Positions 56,438 through 64,000 of a DNA stretch of 64,000 nucleotides are shown here, piece after piece. Position 1 is the first letter of the stretch. Each line of letters begins with the position of its first letter. The notes below the pieces were generated by a model. The model was not told the DNA's origin. It worked only from the letters and a program-made list of their open reading frames with translations, and did no database searches. The position numbers and the translations under genes were made by a program. The stretch is from contig CP038135.1 of the NCBI GenBank assembly GCA_004519485.1, forward strand, positions 931,001-995,000. The letters are read 5' to 3'. Origin of the DNA: Nannochloropsis oceanica (lineage: Eukaryota > Sar > Eustigmatophyceae > Eustigmatales > Monodopsidaceae).

Positions 56438-58970
56438 ATGAATTTCCGACGGCCTGGCGGACAGACATACCGTCCTCCCGCTACAGCAAGTGCGAACATT
56501 AGTAGCAACTCCACCGCCGCCTTGGCGAGTAAAGCGGGCAGCAGCGCTGAGGCTGATTACTTGGCCAAGGCTCGACAAAAAGCAAAGGGTCTCAAAGGAT
56601 GGTTTGACAGCGATGATGATGACGATAATGCTGGCGGTGTCGGAAAGAGGCGCGGAGCGCCCCCACGGCTAGACGACGACGATGACCCGCTGGATGCCTT
56701 CATGAAGCAGCAGATGCAGGAGCAGCAGCAAGGGAGTGGAGGTGATGAAAAAGGTGCCACTGTTCCAGGTCCTACGTCAGTTATGTCTACGCCTTTATCG
56801 TCTGGAGAGGAGAAAGAGGTGGATCCATTGGACGCATTCATGGCCGGTGTGCAGAACAAAGTACAAGAGGAGGCCCAAAAACCGTCGCAGGCTCCATGGG
56901 ACAAACCAGAGTACCTGGATGAAGAAGCGGCGGAGGAAGACGAGAATGCAAGGGAGGAAGGGACGTTCTCGGACGATGAGGGAGGGGATTACATGCGCCG
57001 ACGGGTGGCGGGGGAGGATGATTATAACTATGACTCTGATGCCGAAGTGTACGCAGCAGGGGCAGCTGCAGAAGCGGCAGCCGCCAAGAAAAGCGAGGGC
57101 AGCGAGGGGGGCGTTGGAGTGTTGGGGCTGGAACCTGGCAAGAAGTATAGTCGCATGGGGCCGGAAGGGAAGAAGGCGATGGAGGTCCTCCCGCCATTGG
57201 ACCACGCGAGCATTGACTACCCGCCGTTCCGCAAGTGCTTTTACGAGGAGCACCCGGACGTAACTGAAATGGACTGGGAGGAGATGCTGCGTTATCGAGA
57301 AGAAGAATTACAAGTACAGGTGGAAGGCCGCGAGAGCTGTCGGCCTATTGTATCGTTCAAGCACGCCACTGGCTTTTCCGAGATACTGCTCCGCGAAATC
57401 GTCAAGAGGGGGTTTGAGGCCCCGACGCCGATCCAGGCTCAAGCCCTTCCCCTCGCCCTCGCGGGTCGCGACGTCCTCGGCATCGCTCAAACAGGGAGTG
57501 GGAAAACCCTGGCATTTGTCTGGCCGGCAATCGTACACTTGATGGACCAACCACACATTCAACGAGGGGACGGGCCGATTGTTCTTATATTGGCACCGAC
57601 ACGCGAACTCGCCTCCCAGATCTATGTCGAAGCTACCAAGTTCTCCAAGCCGCACGGCGCCAAAGCTGCCGCCATCTTCGGCGGGGCGGGAAAATGGGAA
57701 CAGACAAAGCTGTTGAAAGAAGGCGTGGAAATCCTCGTGGCGACCCCCGGGCGCTTACTCGAATTGCTCAAGACGAAAGCCACAAACCTCAAGAGGTGCA
57801 CGATGTTGGTACTTGACGAAGCCGATCGTATGTTCGACCTCGGTTTTGAAGCACAGCTTCATTCTGTCCTGGGTCAAATCAGACCTGATCGACAGACACT
57901 TCTCTTCTCCGCGACCTTTAAACGGAAAGTAGAAAAATTGGCGAATGAAGTGTTGCAGGACCCAGTGCGCGTGGTCTGTGGGAAGGCAGGACAGGCCAAC
58001 GAGGACGTGACGCAGGAAGTCGTCGTGCTCCCGAACGAGGAGGCTAAATATCAGTGGCTCGCACACTGTCTTCCGGGGCTGGTGAGGGAGGGGAAGGTGC
58101 TTGTCTTTGTGTCGAGCAAGCAGGGCTGCGAGGATTTGGCGGGAAGACTGACGATCCTACTGCAGGCTGACGCGCGTGCTTCATCCCTCCCTCCTTGGAA
58201 GGTGGAGGCATTACATGGTGATAAAGACCAACACGAGCGATCCCTAATTATGCGTCGATTCAAGCAGCAGCAGCAGCAGCAGCAACAACAACAGGGGGGG
58301 GATGGGGGGAAGGAGGACGGGGCTTGTCGCGTGCTGGTGGCTACAGATGTGGCATCGCGCGGACTGGACATTAAAGACATTCGAAATGTAATCAATTTTG
58401 ACATGGCTCGCAATATGGAAGCGCACGTGCATAGGTGTGGAAGGACAGGGCGGATGACGGTGGAGGGAGGGAGGGAAGGAGGGAAGGCTTTCACGCTGTT
58501 GACGCCACGGGACTCGGGAATGGCAGGGGAGATGGTAAAGGGGTTAGAAGGCGCAAGGCAGAAGGTGCCGGCGGCATTGAGGGCCATGGTGATAGGAGGA
58601 GTAGGAGGAGGGAGGGGAAGAGGAGGAGGGAGTGGGCGAGGGGGTGGTTGGAACGGAGGAGGTGGAGGAGGAGGACGTGGGCGGGGGGGGGGGAGGGAGG
58701 AGTGGTGCGGGGCCGGGACATCATGTGGTTCCCCCGCCGGCCTCTTACAAGTCAACCAGTGGGATAGGTTTTGGAGGAGGAGGGGGAGGAGGAGGAGGGG
58801 GAGGTTTGATGGGAGGGATGTCCTTGTTTATTCGACAGCAGCATGAATACCACACAGTTGCAGATAGAGGAGAAGGGGGGGGGACGGGAGGAAGAGGAGG
58901 AGGTGGGAGCGCACAGCAGGGCCAGGCGCCTGTGGAGGGTGACAGGAAGAGGAAGAGCAGGTGGGGATGA
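56438..58970 (+). CDS. DEAD-box RNA helicase, DDX42/RH24-like
   Basis: DDX42 (plant RH24) is a nuclear ATP-dependent RNA helicase linked to U2 snRNP and pre-mRNA splicing. The ATG at 56438 starts MNFRRPGGQTYRPP; the frame reaches back to 56420 only through a TTG. An acidic N-terminal part (WFDSDDDDDN, DPLDAFM twice, YNYDSDAEVY) precedes the core: FEAPTPIQAQ (~325), AQTGSGKT (~350), PTRELASQI, LDEADRMFDLGFE (~457), FSATF (~489), VATDVASRGLDIK and HRCGRTGR (~665). A short Gln insert sits between the last motifs. The C-terminus is Gly/Arg-rich. The main frame ends at 58846 with an unusual tail. A second frame, taken from the G run near 58684-58694, gives VVPPPASYKSTSGIGFGGG and ends GDRKRKSRWG at 58970, the usual style for splicing helicases. 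A homopolymer length error there is likely. Confidence 0.9.
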
Positions 58971-59148
58971 GGGTTGTGCATTCGTTCAAAAGGCTAAGCG
59001 GAAGGGGGTAAGAGCCGGAATCTTGTATGTACAGACCCGTGCGTACGGTAAGATAGAGTAAAACATGAAAGCAATCCAACCTGGACACCCACCAATCCGA
59101 TTTTTTTTGCTTCTTTGCGAATCACCTGTCACTCTCTCCTCTCCAAAT

Positions 59149-59450
59149 CTAGTCACTGCTGTCTCCCCCTACGTTGCGAGACCTATTCTTATCCTTTTTC
59201 TTCGACTTGTGCTTCTCCTTGTCCGTCTCCTTCCCCCGGCCCTCCCTGTCGTCCTTTTCCTTCTTCTGCTTCTTTGCCTTCTTCTCGCCTTGATCGTGAG
59301 TTCCCCCTGCCTTTCGCTTCCCGATCTGCTGCTGTATTTCTTCCTCTCTCACATCCTCCTCGTATTGCGGCCGCTGCTCTTTTTGACGTCCATATCTCCA
59401 TCCTCCTCCTTCTCTCTCCCCCTCCTCTCCCTCCTCATGCTGTTGTTGCT

Positions 59451-59481
<31 letters not shown>

Positions 59482-60138
59482 ATAATGATGGTGCCCGTAC
59501 ACCGATTCCCGCGGTTCCTCTCCCTTCTCACGCATCGACCCATCCAAAGCGAGCAACCCCGCCGCCTCGTGCACCCTAACCACGCGAAATTTCACCTGCT
59601 CCCCCAGAGCGAACCTTCCCTCACTCCTTCCTTCTCCTCCATTACACACCCACTCCCCCCGTCCACTCACATACTCAAAAGCATCCGGCATATCCTCCCT
59701 GGCAATGGCCGCATTAAATAGCCCATAGACCAACAATGCCACGTGCGTGCCTGTCACTTTTATAACCTCCCCTGTCACGACACTCCCCGGTGTTGGGGTG
59801 AACACCAAAGCCATTGCCTCCACCTGCACATGCAAAAAGGGTAGGTCATGCAAAATGGTCGCAAACCGACGCGCAGGCGGTTGACGGATATGGTAGATTG
59901 CGAGCAAAACCCCGCCGGCGTCTTCATTATATTTCATGAGGAGCGTGTGCAGCTTGCTGCGTACGTGCTGCTCCATGTCTTCCATTGCGTGGGGAAGCAA
60001 GGCCAGCTTAAAAATTACTTGTTGTTCTTGAAATGGTGTTGGTGGTGGTTCGGAAGAGGCGAGCATGCTGCTGCTGGTACTCGTGGTGGTGGTGAAGGAG
60101 GTGCCATTGGTATGGTGTGCCCGTCTTCGTTTGGGCAT
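59149..60138 (-). CDS. RNA polymerase I subunit RPA43-like
   Basis: RPA43 pairs with RPA14 to form the Pol I stalk and contacts initiation factors at rDNA. The ATG at 60138 (MPKRRRAHHTNGT) gives 329 aa without introns; the frame is open to 60372, but that part lacks domain sequence. An Rpb7-like N-terminal part (VIFKLALLPHAMEDMEQHV, LLMKYNEDAGGVLLAIYHI) precedes DLPFLHVQVEAMALVFTPTPGSVVTGEVIKV. The OB fold follows (HVALLVYGLFNAAIAREDM), the conserved RPA43 signature, then LGEQVKFRVVRV and GLLALDGS. The C-terminal ~130 residues are a His run, a Gln run and a Lys/Glu-rich tail, which is common in RPA43. It is head-to-head with the plastid release factor gene. Confidence 0.88.
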
Positions 60139-60450
60139 GTTTGTCTGTGGGCTGATTGTCAGGGAGGCTAGGGAGGCTGGGAATGGTGGATAGGATCCAT
60201 ATGAATGCGTTCGAAAGACAGGGAAAGAAGGTGACGACAACCTGCATCCCCAAGGCTTGCATGTATTTGTGTGAGAGTGGATAGAGGAGGTGTGTTGGAT
60301 TCGCAAGAAATGCGCAGGGAGCTTGGCCACCATCAAGGCAGACAGGCTACAGCTGTCAATGCACGCAAGCAAATGATAATGATGGTGAAAGGTACTTCAG
60401 TGCTAACTCACGCCACAACACCATTAAACAGACGCAAAGTTGCCTTGATA
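60139..60450. promoter_or_regulatory. compact bidirectional promoter between RPA43 and release factor 2 genes
   Basis: Only 312 bp separate the chosen start codons (60138 minus, 60451 plus). Both frames stay open into this interval (to 60372 and from 60271), so the true starts could even overlap on opposite strands, but neither extension carries domain sequence. Confidence 0.45.
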
Positions 60451-61935
60451 ATGACGGTCATAAGGCCTGGGGCAAGCAGTGGCCATGTAAGGAGCAGACG
60501 GAGAAGACCAAGACCCTACGGCCTGCTTCCCCTCCTCCTTTCCGCATGCATCCTCCTGGAAGTGAAACCATGCAACGCCTTTTGCCTCCCTTTGCCAACG
60601 TCCTCCCTCTTCTCTTGCAGCAGTAGCAGCAGCAGTAGCAGCAGCAGTAGCACCGAGCCATCTGCGCCAATTCCTAGAATAAGAAGAGCGCGAGCACTGA
60701 TGGTTTCCTTCTCCTCAGCCTCCCCATCCTCCCCCTCCTCCTCCTCATCCTCCTCCCTCTCCTTCTCCTCCGCCCCCATCTCCGATCCCGGTGAGCTCAA
60801 GCGCCTGCTAATTGAAGCCAAAGCTTCCGTCCAAGCGAACACCGCCTCCTTAGACCTAGCTAAATTCGAAGGAGAAATCAATTATTACGAGCAAGAGGCC
60901 GCCCAGGAAGGTTTCTGGAGCAAGCCGGCAAAAGCCCGGGCAGTTCTTACTAAATTAACGCGATTAAAAGGCATCGTGGCACGGGTGAATGGATGGGAGA
61001 AAATGGTGGAGGATGCGGAGACGGCATTGTTGTTGTGGGAGGAGGAGGAAGGGGGGGAGAGCGAGGTGTGGGGGCAGGAAGGGAGGGAGGGCTTGCGGAA
61101 GTTGATGGAGGACTTGGAGAGGTGGGAAGTGGAGAGACTTTTATCTGGACCTTATGATGGATGTGGATGTCGTATGCTGATTACGGCAGGGGTGGGGGGG
61201 GCAGATGCGAGTGATTGGGCAGGGATGCTTTTGCGGATGTACACGAGGTACGGGGAGAGGAAGGGGTGGAAGGTGAGGGTAGTTGAAATGAGCGTGCCGG
61301 TGGAGGGTTTTGGGGTGAAGAGTGCGATGGTGGAGGTGGAGGGAGACATGGCGTTTGGGTTTCTGAAGGCGGAGAAGGGGACGCATCGGCTGGTGAGAAT
61401 CAGTCCGTTCAACAGTGGAGGCAAGAGGCAGACGAGTTTTGCAGGGGTTGAGACCATGCCGATCTTGTCCGAGGAGGCGTTGGAGGAGGTGGTGATTGAG
61501 GAGGGGGACGTGGAGATGACCACGTCAAGGGCTGGAGGGGCAGGGGGTCAGAACGTTAACAAAGTCGAGACGGCCGTGCGGCTGAAGCATCTGCCGACGG
61601 GCTTGGTAGTGAGGTGTCAGGAAGAACGTTCGCAGTTGCTGAACCGGAAGAAGGCGATGGATATGTTGAAAGAGAAGCTGTTGGTGGTAAAGGAGGAGCA
61701 GAGGGTGGAGGAGCTGGCGGAGATTAGAGGAGACCTAGTGGAGGCGAGCTGGGGACAGCAGATCCGGAATTACGTTTTGCATCCTTATAAGCTGGTCAAA
61801 GACACGCGGACGGAGAGGGAGACCGTGGATGTAGCGAGCGTCTTGGAGGGGGGGGAGGGCCTGGATGACTTCGTGGGTGCGTATTTGCGGTGGAGGTCCA
61901 AAGAAAATGTCGTAGAAACGTTGGTTGAAGGATAA
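60451..61935 (+). CDS. prfB: plastid peptide chain release factor 2
   Basis: Class-I release factor 2 recognises UGA/UAA in bacterial-type ribosomes and triggers peptide release. The ATG at 60451 gives 494 aa without introns. A hydrophobic signal ([16 protein letters not shown]) leads to CNAFCLP, an AF plastid presequence, followed by Ser-rich transit sequence. The mature part begins near [13 protein letters not shown], with the PCRF domain ([37 protein letters not shown]). The stop-codon tripeptide is SPF in [15 protein letters not shown], diagnostic of RF2 rather than RF1. GGQ lies in [22 protein letters not shown], and the end is [17 protein letters not shown]...FVGAYLRWR. The bacterial programmed frameshift at the start of prfB is absent, as expected for a nuclear gene. 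The alternative start at 60271 would put 60 residues before the signal peptide. Confidence 0.95.
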   Translation: MTVIRPGASSGHVRSRRRRPRPYGLLPLLLSACILLEVKPCNAFCLPLPTSSLFSCSSSSSSSSSSSTEPSAPIPRIRRARALMVSFSSASPSSPSSSSSSSLSFSSAPISDPGELKRLLIEAKASVQANTASLDLAKFEGEINYYEQEAAQEGFWSKPAKARAVLTKLTRLKGIVARVNGWEKMVEDAETALLLWEEEEGGESEVWGQEGREGLRKLMEDLERWEVERLLSGPYDGCGCRMLITAGVGGADASDWAGMLLRMYTRYGERKGWKVRVVEMSVPVEGFGVKSAMVEVEGDMAFGFLKAEKGTHRLVRISPFNSGGKRQTSFAGVETMPILSEEALEEVVIEEGDVEMTTSRAGGAGGQNVNKVETAVRLKHLPTGLVVRCQEERSQLLNRKKAMDMLKEKLLVVKEEQRVEELAEIRGDLVEASWGQQIRNYVLHPYKLVKDTRTERETVDVASVLEGGEGLDDFVGAYLRWRSKENVVETLVEG

Positions 61936-63137
61936 AAAAAAATAACAAATGAAGAAATGCTGGGGATGGTTTGACGAGAGGAAGGTGAGTGTGGGTACGA
62001 GATGGGGCAGGTGTCCTTGTCGTCATATTTCATTCTTTTCTCGTTTATGTTTCCTCTTCTTGTCTTCTTTCCTCCCACTTCCTCATACACACACTGCTGC
62101 TGCTGCTGCTGCTGTTGCCAAATACAAATTTACTTTGAGAGTGACAGAGATGAAGGTCAAAATATGTTTTTCCAATTCAAAATTATTCACCCTTTGTCAC
62201 TCTTGCTGCTATCTCTGGTGGTGCAAAAGCTGATGCTGCTGCTGTTATCCTTTTTATTATTTGTGGCTTCAGCTTTTTGACCTGCGAGAGCAATAGCGCG
62301 CTCAAAGAAGATAATGTTTTTGTTTTTTAATAAAGAGGAATCATACACACATATGAGGAGGGGGAGTGGGAGAGAGGGAGGGACGGAGGGACGGACTGAG
62401 GGAGAGCAATTAAAATAGTGTGTATCTGTCTCTTTCTCTTCCATTTCCCTTGGTCCCCTCCTTCCCTGCTAGAGTTGTTGTTGGTGTTGTTGTTGTTCTT
62501 GGTCTCATTAGCATCATTTTCTATTGTGTGCAGCGATTGCTGCTGCTGCTGCTGCTGCTGCTGCGGCGTCTGCGTCTGCTCTCTCAATTATCTATCGCTT
62601 TGTCTCTTACGTCTCCCATTAAAAACCTCTCCTTTCCCCATAATTTTCACTGTCCGAAATGGAGAATTTTTCCCTTCCTTTCTTCGTTAAAAGACTTTCA
62701 AAATAAACACACACCTGCCCTCTCCTTTCCTCCCTCCCGCCCTCCTTCCAAAAATATTTTCACTTTCTTCCCTCTCTAGAAGGTCACTTCCTCCCCCCTT
62801 ACCCGCCCGCTCTGTCTTCTTCCTTTCCGTCCACCCCCATGCGACCTCTCTTCTCGTATCAAAATCATCAAAATCACACATACATGCATACACATCAATT
62901 ATTTAAATAGGTAGCGAGGGAGGGAGGAATGGAAGGAGGGTATACACATAGAGAAATAAAATCACCATCATCATTCCTCAAGTTCGGCTCCTCCTTCTCC
63001 TCCCGTTGTCCTCTCCCTCTTCCCTTTCTCATGTCCGCCTTTCGCGAAAGGATGGGAGGACGACTTAGATCTCTTCACATGCCCCTCCTTCCCTCCCTCT
63101 ATCCCTCCCTCCCTCCCCCCTCCCCTCCCTTTCGCCT
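61936..63137. other. tail-to-tail intergenic region rich in simple repeats
   Basis: This lies between prfB (plus) and an unidentified minus-strand gene. It includes CTG arrays near 62093-62116, 62228-62245 and 62537-62563, a C/T-rich zone at 62690-62790 and CCCT tracts at 63086-63130. Small open frames here encode homopolymers and are not accepted. Confidence 0.5.
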
Positions 63138-64000
63138 TTATACCTTCGCTGAGGAGGAAGGGAAGGTAAGCGAGGAGGAGGGAGAGGAGGAGGGATAAAA
63201 CGTTATAGCCTCCAGTCCCTTCCCATGACGTGCCCAGGGAGAGGAGGGGGAAGGGTGCGAATGAGGGAGGGAGGGAGGGAAGGAGGGACAGTTTCGATCC
63301 GCGAGGCGCATGTGTCGAAGTTGGTTCAATAGAGCGTCCGCCTGGGCGATCGCGGCGGTGGCGGAGGAGGCAGCGAGGGAGGCAGGGCAGGATGGGAGAA
63401 AGGAATCAACCGTTTCCCTGCTTCTAGTTCCTTGACCTCCGGGTTGGATTAAAGCCACTTGTGGTCGCATTCCCTCCCCCACCTCGTCCCCTCCAACCCT
63501 CCTGTCCTTGCCACCCTCCTCGTCCGCACCTACCAAATTATTGGGTGGACTGGGAAGCCCCAATATCTTAATCTGCCCTTCCTCCTCCTCTTCCTCCTCC
63601 TCTTCCTCCTCTTCTCCCTCCGAAGCTCCTCTGCTGGTCCAGGAAGACGTGGACGACGAGGACGACGAGGATGACGTTGCTTTCAGTGATGTTTGTCGTG
63701 CTGCACTCAGAGTCACAGAATCCAATAGGTCTCTGCGCCCTCGTTCTTCTCTCCCCTCTTCCTCTTCCTCTGCCTTTTCCGGGTCATTGTCCAGAACTGG
63801 CGGGAGACTGCCGTTGAAAGGAGAGGGTGAAGAGGAAGAGGAGGAGGTAGTGGTGGTGGTTGAGAAAGAGGAGGAGGAAGAGGAGTTTGAAAGAGAGCGA
63901 GAGAAGATGGAGAGGGAGGAACACAACGAGGAGGGGGGGGGGAAGGAGGCAGTGGTGGCAGTATGTGTTGGTGTGCCACTGCTGTTGCTGCTGTCGGTAC
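63138..64000 (-). CDS. unidentified low-complexity protein, 5' end uncertain or outside the window
   Basis: The minus frame is open from 63926, where the first codon is TTG rather than ATG, to a stop at 63138; the true start is probably further upstream, perhaps beyond the edge. It is rich in Ser and Glu (SSSSSS, EEEEEEEE). More ordered pieces are GQIKILGLPSPPNNLVGADEEGG, RPQVALIQPGGQGTRSRETVDSF and AIAQADALLNQLRHMRLADR. The last ~60 codons read a CCCT tract, so the final exon limit may lie near 63300. I recognise no domain. Confidence 0.35.
   Translation of the reverse strand, partial: TDSSNSSGTPTHTATTASFPPPSSLCSSLSIFSRSLSNSSSSSSFSTTTTTSSSSSSPSPFNGSLPPVLDNDPEKAEEEEEGREERGRRDLLDSVTLSAARQTSLKATSSSSSSSSTSSWTSRGASEGEEEEEEEEEEEEGQIKILGLPSPPNNLVGADEEGGKDRRVGGDEVGEGMRPQVALIQPGGQGTRSRETVDSFLPSCPASLAASSATAAIAQADALLNQLRHMRLADRNCPSFPPSLPHSHPSPSSPWARHGKGLEAITFYPSSSPSSSLTFPSSSAKV

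Noticed and set aside
56124-56441. 105-codon plus ORF upstream of the helicase
   Set aside because: It lies in the probable 5' UTR next to the dispersed repeat, has no domain and ends at the helicase start. Treated as noncoding.
60451-61935. Programmed frameshift site as in bacterial prfB
   Set aside because: The frame is continuous from the signal peptide through GGQ; no in-frame UGA with a slippery CUU context occurs near the start of the mature protein.

Overview
The window is nuclear DNA from a eukaryote with small, intron-bearing genes packed on both strands. The best fit is a eustigmatophyte alga such as Nannochloropsis/Microchloropsis (inference). Five predicted proteins begin with a signal peptide followed by an Ala-Phe (AF) cleavage motif, the plastid-entry signal of algae with secondary red plastids. 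Introns are filled with GGGA/CCCT tracts, which read through as Gly-Arg-Glu-Gly or Ser-Leu-Pro-Pro repeats in the wrong frames. There is no bacterial operon structure, and I saw no rRNA, tRNA or CRISPR array.

Layout. 0-5 kb: an unidentified partial gene and a head-to-head PPR-like organelle protein. 5-12 kb: three minus-strand genes, a CobW/G3E metallochaperone, proteasome subunit alpha-6 and a membrane-anchored short-chain dehydrogenase. 12.6-17 kb: a head-to-head plastid pair, glycerol-3-phosphate acyltransferase (12 exons) and a PAM68-like photosystem II assembly factor. 18-25 kb: a PIH1/Kintoun-like co-chaperone, a plastid-type bacterial S-adenosylmethionine decarboxylase and a plastid TrmH/SpoU rRNA methyltransferase. 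25.8-31.4 kb: an LRR protein and GDP-mannose 4,6-dehydratase (10 exons). 33-35 kb: a DMT/EamA transporter whose upstream region is duplicated (488/489 bp). 36-40.7 kb: a gene-poor accessory stretch with a 74-bp tandem repeat, a perfect hairpin, short duplications and a decayed Fanzor/TnpB-like zinc-ribbon ORF. 40.7-44 kb: a heat-shock-type transcription factor. 45.5-53.8 kb: a 22-exon BLM-like RecQ helicase with a GRF zinc finger. 54-64 kb: a VAMP7-like SNARE, a DDX42-like helicase, RNA polymerase I subunit RPA43, plastid release factor 2 and a partial unknown gene.

How they work together. Plastid functions dominate: GPAT makes lysophosphatidate for plastid glycerolipids, the PAM68-like protein helps assemble photosystem II, and the methyltransferase and release factor 2 serve plastid translation. 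The rest is housekeeping: proteasome, GDP-fucose synthesis, vesicle fusion, rRNA transcription, splicing and DNA repair. Many neighbours are head-to-head with 300-900 bp between start codons, suggesting shared promoters.

Exon boundaries come from splice consensus, reading phase and family similarity judged by eye. For PSMA6, SDR, GPAT, PAM68, AdoMetDC, the methyltransferase, LRR, GMD, the transporter, HSF, RecQ and VAMP7, all exon phases close to an intact reading frame. The CobW and DDX42-like genes show a frame break at a long G run.
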